A DNA stretch of 14,232 bases from Leptolyngbyaceae cyanobacterium SM1_3_5 (GTDB lineage Bacteria; Cyanobacteriota; Cyanobacteriia; Elainellales; Elainellaceae), in the NCBI GenBank assembly GCA_012031475.1, contig JAAUTJ010000051.1:1-14232 (forward strand), in the 5' to 3' direction. Positions 7,560 through 14,211 of the stretch are shown one piece after another. The notes below the pieces were generated by a model. It was not told the origin of the DNA, searched no databases, and saw only the letters and a list, made by a program, of their open reading frames with translations. Each line of letters starts with the position of its first letter. Position 1 is the first letter of the stretch. A program made the translations under genes and the position numbers.

Positions 7560-8353
7560 TCAAAAGCTTGTATCATCTTGGCGCGATGAATCAAGCCCCG
7601 CCCATCGACTGAGGGCTTCCGTCAAGCCGATCAGCGTGTAAGTCGTTGCCTCCAGATCAACGCGCCCCAAGCAGCGCTGACAGTCTGCTGAAGTTTGGGG
7701 ACCGATCGAAGCCACGATCGGCACTCTGGGTAGATTTGCCCAATCGACCAGTTTCGCAAAGCACTTCACGGTTTTGGAACTGGCAAACGTCACAATGTCG
7801 ATTTGGCCTGCCATCAAAGCGGCAGCAGCGGCAGGATCGATCGATCGAGGACAGTCTGACTGATAGGCCGGAACTTCTGTGACGATCGCGCCCTGTGCCG
7901 AAAATTCCTGCATCAGCACTTGGCGGCCACCTGATTCGACACGCGGAAACAGCACCTTGAGGCCAGCCAGCGAATCGGGAAAATGGGCAATCAGCGAATC
8001 TGCGACAAAATCCGGCGGAATGAAATCCGGCTGAAGTCCTCGCTGCTGAAGGCTGGCGGCGGTTTTTTGCCCGACAACGGCAATCTTGAGGCCAGCTAAG
8101 GCGCGGACATCTTGGCCGGACTGGAAGAGACGATCGAAAAAGTAATCCACGCCATTCGTCGAGGTGAGAATCAGCCAGTCAAAACTTCTTAAGTTAGCGA
8201 TCGCTGATCGAGCAGTTCCCAGCTTGAAGGCGGCGCAATTTCGATCGCAGGCATTTCGATCACGGTTGCCCCTTGCGCTTCGAGCAGCGTCGTAAACTGG
8301 CTCGACTGACCTGCCGCCCGCGTCACGAGAATGGTTTTTCCGCTTAGCGGCAA
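7560..8353 (-). CDS. hemD: Uroporphyrinogen-III synthase domain (C-terminal half of CobA-HemD fusion, one frameshift)
   Basis: Closes and inverts hydroxymethylbilane to uroporphyrinogen III, the common precursor of haem, chlorophyll, bilins, sirohaem and B12; cytoplasmic. The domain opens with LPLSGKTILVTRAAGQSSQF directly after the CobA domain, with no stop between them. It continues TLLEAQGATVIEMPAIEI, DWLILTSTNGVDYFF, LKIAVVGQKTA, QIDIVTFASSKTVKCF and PIVASIGPQTSADCQ, all typical HemD blocks. As written, the upstream frame ends at 8189 (DQRSLT). One extra base near 8204-8206 (GATC[G]AGCG) joins it to AIANLRSFDWLILTS in the frame that runs to TGA at 7560-7562. The full fusion from 9077 then has 506 residues with all three corrections. 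A frame starting earlier in this region (to 8507) is only a shadow until the junction. coaE follows 24 bases downstream. Confidence 0.88.
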
Positions 8354-9077
8354 AGGAGAAGGCATCAGATAAGGCCGCAGATTTACCACCTCCCCGATGA
8401 TAATCACGGCGGGCGAAAGCGATCGCCCTGCCACTGTTTGAGCAAATTGTCCGAGCGATGCGCCCAGCGTTCCCGTCCAGATTTGCTGCTGCGGCTGCGA
8501 TGCCCACTGCACGATCGCCACAGGCGTTTCGGACGATCGGCCTTGGGCTTGCAGGCGATCGGTAATTTCACTCAGATGCTTTGCGCCCATCAGAATGACG
8601 ATCGTATCGAGACGGGCAAGGGCAGACCAGTCGATCGCGTCCAAATCGTGAGCGCTCAAAACGGCAAAACAGCGGCTCAAGACGGGATCGGTGAGCGGAA
8701 TTCCCGCCAAGAGCGGTGCAGCCAAAGCCGAAGAAATTCCGGGTACGACTTCAAATCGACAGCCCGCCTGCTGAAGCGCTTCGATCTCAGCACTCGCCCG
8801 CCCGAAATGAACGGATCGCCGCTCTTGAGCCGGACGACTTGGCGATCGCGCCATGCTCCACCAGCAGCCGATTAATCTCGGCCTGCGATGCACTCGGCAT
8901 TCCGCCCCGCTTGCCCACGTCGAGCTTCAAGCAGTCCGGCGGCACGATCGAGAGCAACGCGCTATCAACCAGCGCATCGTAAATCAGGACTTCAGCCTGA
9001 GCGAGGAAGTGCTGAGCGCGGACGGTGAGATAGTGCGGATGGCCGGGGCCAGAGCCGACAAGGGCGACAAATCCCAT
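8354..9077 (-). CDS. cobA: Uroporphyrinogen-III C-methyltransferase domain (N-terminal half of CobA-HemD fusion, two frameshifts)
   Basis: SAM-dependent methylation of uroporphyrinogen III at C-2 and C-7 gives precorrin-2 for sirohaem and B12. Motifs in order: FVALVGSGPGHPHYLTV, EVLIYDALV, GKRGGMPSASQAEINRLLVE, then (after correction) VVRLKSGDPF, FGRASAEIEAL, CRFEVVPGISSALAAPLLAG, TIVILMGAKHLSEI, and PAVIIIGEVVNLRPYL. Two single-base losses lie 33 bases apart: after AAG at 8838 (frame then gives VVRLKSGDPF), and in the TTT at 8805-8807 (then IFGRASAEI). Start ATG 9075-9077 gives the family's usual N-terminus; there is no Shine-Dalgarno site, only a pyrimidine-rich repeat (the complement of 9081-9098). 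The fusion puts the branch-point methyltransferase and the enzyme making its substrate in one chain. Three indels in one gene support a low-quality consensus here. Confidence 0.9.
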
Positions 9078-9082
9078 GAGGG

Positions 9083-9128
9083 GGGTGAGGGGTGAGGAGA
9101 TCTCGGAGAGACGCGAGATCTTGCGTCT
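9083..9128. repeat. GGGTGAG heptamers followed by palindromic repeat copy 4
   Basis: GGGTGAG occurs twice in tandem (9083-9096), immediately upstream of the cobA start. 9109-9128 is the dispersed palindrome with one change (AGACGCGAGATCTTGCGTCT). Together they fill the cobA-proximal side of the divergent gap between cobA-hemD and the PstS/DUF4912 gene. Confidence 0.78.
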
Positions 9129-9219
9129 CTCTATCCGAGGGGGCGATCGAACCGGATGCGATCGAAGATACAGCGATTTGGCGATTAAAATTCGGGCGAT
9201 CGCGCTTGGTAAAAATTCA

Positions 9220-9245
9220 GGATGGTACACTCTTCGTAGCCATCC
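9220..9245 (+). promoter_or_regulatory. Inverted repeat in the PstS/DUF4912 upstream region
   Basis: GGATGGTAC (9220-9228) pairs with GTA (9236-9238) and CCATCC (9240-9245), leaving one bulged G and a seven-base loop. It overlaps TACACT (9226-9231), which could serve as an extended -10 (TGGTACACT). It may be an operator or a leader hairpin; which one is not decidable here. Confidence 0.3.
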
Positions 9246-9264
9246 TACGGTTGAAACTCAAGTT

Positions 9265-9332
9265 TTGTGCAAAAACAGCCTTGTGCAAAAACAGCCTTGT
9301 GCAAAAAAGTGTTTTGCGAAAAAGTGTTTTGC
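9265..9332 (+). repeat. Tandem 16/15-base array in front of the PstS/DUF4912 gene
   Basis: TTGTGCAAAAACAGCC occurs twice exactly (9265-9280, 9281-9296), and a third partial copy starts at 9297. AAAAAGTGTTTTGC then occurs twice exactly (9304-9317 and 9319-9332, 15-base spacing). The two unit types join into GCAAAAAAGTGTTTTGC (9301-9317), a dyad with GCAAAA/TTTTGC arms. The array ends 38 bases before the ATG at 9371, where repeated regulator sites or stacked leader hairpins could act. Confidence 0.8.
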
Positions 9333-9370
9333 CGTTCGATCGAGTTGCCCCTTGCGTTGAGTTCTCGACT

Positions 9371-10438
9371 ATGGTTCCTAAAAAAGACGCTTCGGTCGTC
9401 CTTTTGGCATTACTGGTTGCTTTATCTGCCACGCCTCGATCTGCCGAGGGGCAAAATGCCGCTTCGATAATTTCACCTGTGTTTGCGTCTGCGCCTTCCA
9501 GTTTTCCTTTACCGAGCGCCGTGCCCAGCGGAACAGTTGTGCGCGTGGATGGCTCCGACAGCATGAGCGCCATCAACCAATCGCTCAAGCAAGCTTTTGA
9601 ACAGCAATACGCAGGCACAACCGTTGAGCTAGCTGCTGATGGAACCGATGCCGCCTTGCGATCGCTCCTTGCGAACGACATTGATCTAGCCGCTGTGGGG
9701 CGATCGCTCACGTCCCAAGAAAAAGCGCAAGGTTTGGTCGAAACGGTCCTCAGCCGCGAAAAAATCGCGATGATCGTCAGCGCCGACAATCCCTTTGCCC
9801 AAAGCTTGACCTCGGAACAGTTCGCTCGCATCTTCCGGGGCGAAATCACCAACTGGTCGCAGGTCGGCGGCGAAAATCTGCCGATTCGCTTTCTCGATCG
9901 CCCCGACAGCAGCGACACGCGATCGGCACTGCGAAACTATCCGGTTTTTCAAGCCGCTCTCTTCCAAACGGGTCAAACAGCCACGCAGCTTGACCAAGAC
10001 AGCACAGACGCGATCGCCCGCCAGCTTGGACGCGACGGCATCAGCTATGCGATCGTCTCTCAGGTGCAAGATCTGCCGAACGTCCGCATTTTGCCGATGC
10101 ATGACACCTTGCCAACCGATCCGCGCTATCCGTTCTCGCAGCCGCGTGGCTACGTTTACAAAGATTCTGCCTCGCCTGCTGTGGCGGCGTTCCTGGGCTT
10201 TGCCAGTTCTGCGGCAGGTCAAGCGGCGATCGCTGCCAGCACCACTGAAGCCGCAACCGCTTCCGGCACTGCAACCACATCTGCTGATACTGCGCCTGGA
10301 GCGATCGCCCCTGCTGGCACTGCCACCCCACCTGCAACCCGCGAAGCTACATCTGCAACGGCCACCGCTCCAGCCACCGCTCCAGCCACCGCTCCAGTCA
10401 CCACTGCCGCCGCCCTGCTGAGGCGGCTCCCCCACTGA
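9371..10438 (+). CDS. PstS-like periplasmic substrate-binding domain (N-terminal part of a fusion with DUF4912; frame broken at 10413-10415)
   Basis: Exported solute-binding domain of the PstS/PBP-like superfamily; ligand unknown, phosphate or another oxyanion being the obvious guess. Residues 1-27 are a signal peptide (MVPKKDASVVLLALLVALSA, then TPRSAEG). The binding domain spans roughly residues 55-290: VVRVDGSDSMSAINQSLKQA (ligand-loop GSDS), VELAADGTDAAL, DLAAVGRSLTSQE, FARIFRGEITNWSQVGGENL, then FLDRPDSSDTRSAL (the RPxSSxTR ligand loop of the family). An Ala/Thr/Pro linker follows. The ATG at 9371 is chosen because the signal peptide begins there; an open frame upstream to 9092 translates repeats and is not conserved-looking. 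The stop at 10436-10438 results from a missing C in CCC (10413-10415). With one C added the protein continues as APAEAAPPLTG into a membrane helix. There is no companion ABC permease or ATPase nearby, so a role as a transporter subunit is doubtful. Confidence 0.87.
   Translation: MVPKKDASVVLLALLVALSATPRSAEGQNAASIISPVFASAPSSFPLPSAVPSGTVVRVDGSDSMSAINQSLKQAFEQQYAGTTVELAADGTDAALRSLLANDIDLAAVGRSLTSQEKAQGLVETVLSREKIAMIVSADNPFAQSLTSEQFARIFRGEITNWSQVGGENLPIRFLDRPDSSDTRSALRNYPVFQAALFQTGQTATQLDQDSTDAIARQLGRDGISYAIVSQVQDLPNVRILPMHDTLPTDPRYPFSQPRGYVYKDSASPAVAAFLGFASSAAGQAAIAASTTEAATASGTATTSADTAPGAIAPAGTATPPATREATSATATAPATAPATAPVTTAAALLRRLPH
10361..10402 (+). repeat. In-frame 12-base tandem repeat (TAPA)
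   Basis: The unit GCCACCGCTCCA is repeated about three and a half times, the last copy with one change (GTCACC), coding TAPATAPATAPVT. It lies just before the frame break at 10413 in the linker between the binding domain and the membrane helix. Confidence 0.82.
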
Positions 10439-12942
10439 CCGGGCTGGCAAACAATACGGCAACTCAAACTACAGGTTTACCGGGCTGGCTGTGGCTGCTG
10501 CCGCTAGCCCTGCTGGTGGCTGGAATTTGGTGGCTGTTGCGGCGTCGGCAAGAACCGATCGACCCGCCTCCGGTTGTGCGTTCTGCTGCCCCGCCTGCCG
10601 TCCCGCCTGCTGCCCCGTCTGCCGCATCCGTTCCAACGGCTGACGATTCACCCAGTCTCGCTGCCCGTACCGAATCGATTGTTGCGTCTGACCGTGCCGC
10701 TCGATCGCCGATCGCCAACGGAACCGATGCGCCCATGCCCGACCCGGTTAATCCGCTGGGCACGGCAGCACTTGCAGGCGGAGCCATTTTTGGAGCAGGC
10801 GCGATCGCGGATGCGATGCACGAAGCCAATGCAGAAACCGAACCTGTCTTGGACGTTGCGCCCGATAGCGATGTGACTGGCGATGCTTGGGCAGATGCGC
10901 CCGGTGAAAATTTCAATCCGGTTCCGCTGGCGGATTTGGACGATCGCTCGATCGATGCGGGTGCGCCAGACGCGATCGCTGACGATCCGCTGGCTCCACC
11001 TGCGGTTGCCTTTGTGGAAGTCGATCGCGTGGAAGCTGATCCGGCGATCGCTGCATCAGCGGTTGAGCCTGTTGAGCCTGTTGAGCCTGTTGAGCCTGTT
11101 GATCCGATCGAGGTTGAGTCGGTTGCCCCGCCGATCGATCCAGTCGTTGCGGCCTCGCTGACAAATGCGATTGGCGAACCGATCGAAGCGCCAAACGTGA
11201 TTCTCGCGCCCGAAACCGCAGAACTCGACGCGGCCAGATTTGCCGCTGTTGAACTGCCTGAAATGCCGCTGACGGCTCCAGAAATTCCGCCAGCGATCGA
11301 GCCTGAAATTGAACCGCAGATGGTTGAGCCGCTGCTTGAGGCCGCCAGCGTGGAAGCTGCCGTTGAGCCGTCTGGTAATGCCGTGACGCTTGCTGCAATG
11401 GGGGCAATGGGTGGACTGGGCGCGATCGCAGCGGCAAATCTGGCAAATCAATCTGCTGATCCGTCTGTGGAATCGATCGAGCCAGAAGAGATCATTCTTG
11501 ACCCGTTGCCGATCGAATCAGTGGCGGATGTGGACGACCTGACGCTTGCCCCAGAATCGATCATCAAGCCGATCGATCCCGTTCCGCCCGCCCCAGATAT
11601 TGTGCTGATTTCAACGGCTGACGAGGAGGCGGTGGCTTTGCCTCCTCTGGACGAACTGCCTGCCGAGCCGGAAGCCGAACTGACCGGGGATGAAACGGCG
11701 ATGCTTGATGCGATCGAAGATGAAGTTGAGGATTTACCGCTGCGAGAGGAAACTGCCATGAGCGAGCCGGAGCCATCGATCGATTTGTCGGAGCAAGTAA
11801 TTCTGGCAGGTGGTGCGGCTTTGGCGGCGGGCGGTATGGCGATCGTCGGTGGCGATCGCGAGCAGACGGCGATCGAGGCGGCTCGGTTTGATGTAGGTAC
11901 AGATGATGACGCGATCGATTTGGCCTTGGTGGATGCCGACCTGCCGGATTTGCCGGATGGCTACGGTGAAAGCCGGATTGTCTTGATGCCCCGCGATCCG
12001 CAATGGGCGTATGCCTACTGGGACGTGCCCAACGACCACAAAGCTGCCTTACGCAATCAGGGCGGAACGCGCTTGGCCGTCCGGCTGTATGACGTGACCG
12101 ATCTGGATGTGGCGACGCAGCGACCGCACAGCTTGCAGCAGTATGAATGTGACGAACTGGCTCGCGATTGGTACCTGGCGGTTCCCGTCAGCGATCGCGA
12201 CTACATTGCCGAAATTGGCTATGTCACCGAGGATGGCCGCTGGCTGATGCTGGCGCGATCGGCTTCCGTCCGCGTCCCGCCCGTCTATCCGTCTGACTGG
12301 TTTGAAGACCAGTTTTTAACGGTCGAATGGGAAGAAGACTTGCAGGGCAAGACGTTCCTGGAACTGATTCCGCCAGAGCAAAAAGCCGCCAAAGCCGCCG
12401 CCGCCACCAGTTCGATCTACGGCCAGATTTATGATTTGGCGCAGTCGATCGAGCAGCGGATCGCCGGATCGCTGTTCGGCTCGATGCAGCAAGTCCCCCA
12501 AGAATCGATTAGCTCATTTGTCTTTCCTTCCGGCATGGGCGGATGGGCGGCTCCGTTTGAAATGCTGCCGCTCCCGACTCCTTCTGGCATGGGCTTATCG
12601 GGAATGGGAATGTCGGGAATCGGCATGTCAGGCATTGGGTTTTCTGCCTCAATGCCGCCGATTCGTCCGCGCCAGTTTTGGCTGGTGGCCGATGCTGAAC
12701 TGATTGTCTACGGCGCAACTGAGCCGGATGCAACTGTGACGATCGGCGGTCGCCCAATCAAGCTCAACCCCGACGGCACATTCCGCTTCCAAATGTCCTT
12801 CCAAGACGGCCTGATCGACTTTCCGATCATGGCGGTCGCAGCCGACGGCGAACAAACGCGATCGATCCATATGGAATTCACCCGCGAAACGCCAGAGCGG
12901 AACACGAACACGAAGGATGAGGCGATCGATGAATGGCCTTGA
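10417..12942 (+). CDS. Membrane helix, acidic linker and DUF4912 domain (C-terminal part of the PstS-like fusion)
   Basis: Continuation of the PstS-like gene after the frame break; as written, the first usable start in this frame is GTG 10516, inside the membrane helix, with no ribosome-binding site, so it is not a separate gene. Numbering from 9371: a transmembrane helix at about residues 369-389 (LPGWLWLLPLALLVAGIWWL) followed by LLRRRQ, then about 470 residues of acidic Pro/Val/Glu linker broken by three Gly/Ala-rich segments (near 462, 674 and 809). The DUF4912 domain starts near 866 (ESRIVLMPRDPQWAYAYWDV), followed by SGMG repeats and a conserved tail (FWLVADAELIVYGATEPDAT, VTIGGRPIKLNPDGTFRFQM). 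The total is about 1190 residues. With the basic RRR after the helix, the linker and DUF4912 would face the cytoplasm and the binding domain the periplasm: a sensor-like layout. DUF4912 has no established biochemical function. Confidence 0.88.
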   Translation, partial: AEAAPPLTGLANNTATQTTGLPGWLWLLPLALLVAGIWWLLRRRQEPIDPPPVVRSAAPPAVPPAAPSAASVPTADDSPSLAARTESIVASDRAARSPIANGTDAPMPDPVNPLGTAALAGGAIFGAGAIADAMHEANAETEPVLDVAPDSDVTGDAWADAPGENFNPVPLADLDDRSIDAGAPDAIADDPLAPPAVAFVEVDRVEADPAIAASAVEPVEPVEPVEPVDPIEVESVAPPIDPVVAASLTNAIGEPIEAPNVILAPETAELDAARFAAVELPEMPLTAPEIPPAIEPEIEPQMVEPLLEAASVEAAVEPSGNAVTLAAMGAMGGLGAIAAANLANQSADPSVESIEPEEIILDPLPIESVADVDDLTLAPESIIKPIDPVPPAPDIVLISTADEEAVALPPLDELPAEPEAELTGDETAMLDAIEDEVEDLPLREETAMSEPEPSIDLSEQVILAGGAALAAGGMAIVGGDREQTAIEAARFDVGTDDDAIDLALVDADLPDLPDGYGESRIVLMPRDPQWAYAYWDVPNDHKAALRNQGGTRLAVRLYDVTDLDVATQRPHSLQQYECDELARDWYLAVPVSDRDYIAEIGYVTEDGRWLMLARSASVRVPPVYPSDWFEDQFLTVEWEEDLQGKTFLELIPPEQKAAKAAAATSSIYGQIYDLAQSIEQRIAGSLFGSMQQVPQESISSFVFPSGMGGWAAPFEMLPLPTPSGMGLSGMGMSGIGMSGIGFSASMPPIRPRQFWLVADAELIVYGATEPDATVTIGGRPIKLNPDGTFRFQMSFQDGLIDFPIMAVAADGEQTRSIHMEFTRETPERNTNTKDEAIDEWP
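11062..11097 (+). repeat. In-frame 9-base tandem repeat (VEP)
   Basis: Four exact copies of GTTGAGCCT, coding VEPVEPVEPVEP, then a diverged VDPIEVE. It lies within the acidic linker of the DUF4912 part. Confidence 0.87.
12585..12640 (+). repeat. Degenerate 15-base repeats coding SGMGx/SGIGx
   Basis: Four or so imperfect units code SGMGLSGMGMSGIGMSGIGF, a Gly/Met/Ser flexible segment between the DUF4912 domain and the conserved C-terminal tail. Confidence 0.7.
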
Positions 12943-12943
12943 G

Positions 12944-12971
12944 GGGTGTCGGGGGTCGGGGATCAGGTGTC
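12944..12971. repeat. Heptamer repeat block after the DUF4912 stop
   Basis: GGGTGTC, GGGGGTC, GGGGATC, AGGTGTC begin directly after the TGA at 12940-12942. A complementary C-rich block (ACACCCGACCCCGACCCCCC, 13030-13049) ends exactly at the next gene's ATG. The two can pair imperfectly around the 58-base stretch 12972-13029, which holds nothing else I recognise. Confidence 0.72.
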
Positions 12972-13049
12972 GGCCAATCCGAACCGCCGCCTTCCTCCAC
13001 CTTCTGCCCTCTTCCTCCTGCCTTTGCCAACACCCGACCCCGACCCCCC

Positions 13050-13436
13050 ATGAAGCTCTCAGAATTTCTCGAAGCCTGCGAAACCCTCGGTCTGCTGCGA
13101 ATGATCGTGACGAGCAGCGCGGCGGTGCTGGAAGTGCGCGGATCGATCGAAAAGCTCTTTTATGCCGAACTGCCGAAAGGCCACTACGCGAACATGCATC
13201 AGGAAGGCTTTGAGTTTCACCTGAACATGGATCGGATTACGCAGGTGAAATTTGAAACCGGGGAAGCCAAGCGCGGCAACTTCACCACTTACGCAATTCG
13301 CTTTGTGGACGATGCGGGCGAACCTGCCTTGAGCTTATTTTTGCAGTGGGGCAAGCCCGGAGAATATGCGCCCGGACAGGTTGAGGCGTGGCATTCTTTG
13401 CGCGATCGCTACGGCGAACAGTGGCAACCCGCATGA
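13050..13436 (+). CDS. Small HutX/ChuX-like protein (putative haem-like substrate binding)
   Basis: A 128-residue soluble protein without signal peptide or membrane helix. The pattern AELPKGHYANMHQEGFEFHL, NMDRITQVKFETGEA, TYAIRFVDDAGEPALSLFLQ and EYAPGQVEAWHSLRDRYG follows the order of the HutX/ChuX haem-utilisation family (strand pairs, a G-x-x-x-H-L type turn, a final helix after PGQV). Haem binding is an inference from fold similarity; the family in cyanobacteria is uncharacterised as far as I know. I start at ATG 13050 because the frame before it is heptamer repeat (a start at 12933 would overlap the DUF4912 gene and translate repeats). No Shine-Dalgarno site precedes the ATG. Its stop TGA overlaps the next ATG as ATGA, which suggests translational coupling with the exported protein downstream. 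Confidence 0.7.
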   Translation: MKLSEFLEACETLGLLRMIVTSSAAVLEVRGSIEKLFYAELPKGHYANMHQEGFEFHLNMDRITQVKFETGEAKRGNFTTYAIRFVDDAGEPALSLFLQWGKPGEYAPGQVEAWHSLRDRYGEQWQPA

Positions 13437-14155
13437 TCTCCCGAATTCTCTCGATCGTCTGCGCTCTGATCGTGCTGCTGTGGAACGGCGTTGCATCTGC
13501 AAGTCCGCTCAGTGACCGACTCGCCCAATTCCCCGACTGGGACAAACCGATCGTACAGGCGGCAAAAGGCGACCTCGGCTACCCTGACTGGTTTGCGGGC
13601 GATTGGCAGGTGACAACGACGTTGATTGATTTGGCGGCTCCGATCGCGCCCGAAGTCGTCACGCCCGGATTCGAGAGCAATCGCGCCTACCTGAATCAGC
13701 CGATTCCGTTTGCCGTCCGATTCGTCAAAGCTGGCCGACAGTGGGTGTCCGATCGCGCCTACAACGGCTTGAATTTGGCAAAGGCGTATCTGGGCGATCG
13801 ACCCGTCCTTGCCGTCAAAGTCGATCCCAGCAATCCGAACCGACAAATTACGATTTTGCGGGACGATCGCCAACTGGTTTCGCTCGTCACTGGACGCGCA
13901 GTAGAATCACCCAACGCCGATACGTTTCTCACCAGCGAAGTTTTTCAGCAGGAATTTCGCGGCGCACCGCAGCTTTATTTCAACACCGTCGAAACCACCA
14001 CTGCCTATCAGCATTTGGCTGGAACGCCTGAGATTACCGCCGATCAGGTGACGGCGATCTATCTTTCGCCCCAAGACCCCGACTATTTCAAAGCAGGCGA
14101 TCGCCCCGTCGCCCTCTACCGCTATCGCCTCGAATTCGCCAAATCTCCAGAATAA
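13433..14155 (+). CDS. Exported protein of DUF6816 type, function unknown
   Basis: A 240-residue protein starting MISRILSIVCALIVLLWNGV with a probable cleavage after VASA (residues 20-23), so it is exported to the periplasm or thylakoid lumen. The mature part is rich in aromatic and charged residues: LAQFPDWDKPIVQAAKGDLG, YPDWFAGDWQVTTTLIDL, a barrel-like alternation (IPFAVRFVKAGRQWVSDRAY), and VALYRYRLEFAK at the end. WFxGxW followed by paired strands is reminiscent of lipocalin-like or lumenal protein folds, but no catalytic motif is visible. The DUF6816 label is from memory and moderate in confidence. Start ATG 13433 overlaps the HutX-like stop (ATGA); a frame opening at 13388 would lack a signal peptide at its N-terminus. 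Coupling to the HutX-like gene suggests a shared pathway or only compact layout. Confidence 0.72.
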   Translation: MISRILSIVCALIVLLWNGVASASPLSDRLAQFPDWDKPIVQAAKGDLGYPDWFAGDWQVTTTLIDLAAPIAPEVVTPGFESNRAYLNQPIPFAVRFVKAGRQWVSDRAYNGLNLAKAYLGDRPVLAVKVDPSNPNRQITILRDDRQLVSLVTGRAVESPNADTFLTSEVFQQEFRGAPQLYFNTVETTTAYQHLAGTPEITADQVTAIYLSPQDPDYFKAGDRPVALYRYRLEFAKSPE

Positions 14156-14183
14156 AAATTCGATCGATTTTCCCTGCCCCCCC

Positions 14184-14211
14184 GTAGAGACGCGAGATCT
14201 CGCGCCTCTAC
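14184..14211. repeat. Palindromic intergenic repeat, copy 5
   Basis: A 28-base near-palindrome from GTAGAG to CTCTAC around AGACGCGAGATCTCGCGCCT; a single base pair is mismatched. It lies 28 bases past the stop of the DUF6816-type gene and is followed by a C-rich heptamer-like run to the window end (14212-14232). Confidence 0.82.

Noticed and set aside
9236..9248. NtcA-type site GTA..TAC in the PstS/DUF4912 leader
   Set aside because: The spacing in GTAGCCATCCTAC is seven bases, not the eight needed, and it is part of a hairpin.
9092..9370. N-terminal extension of the PstS-like protein (93 residues)
   Set aside because: It translates the dispersed palindrome and the tandem array, and the signal peptide starts cleanly at the ATG at 9371.
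10405..10425. Programmed ribosomal frameshift joining the PstS-like and DUF4912 parts
   Set aside because: There is no canonical slippery heptamer or downstream structure, and six similar single-base breaks in unrelated genes point to a common technical cause.
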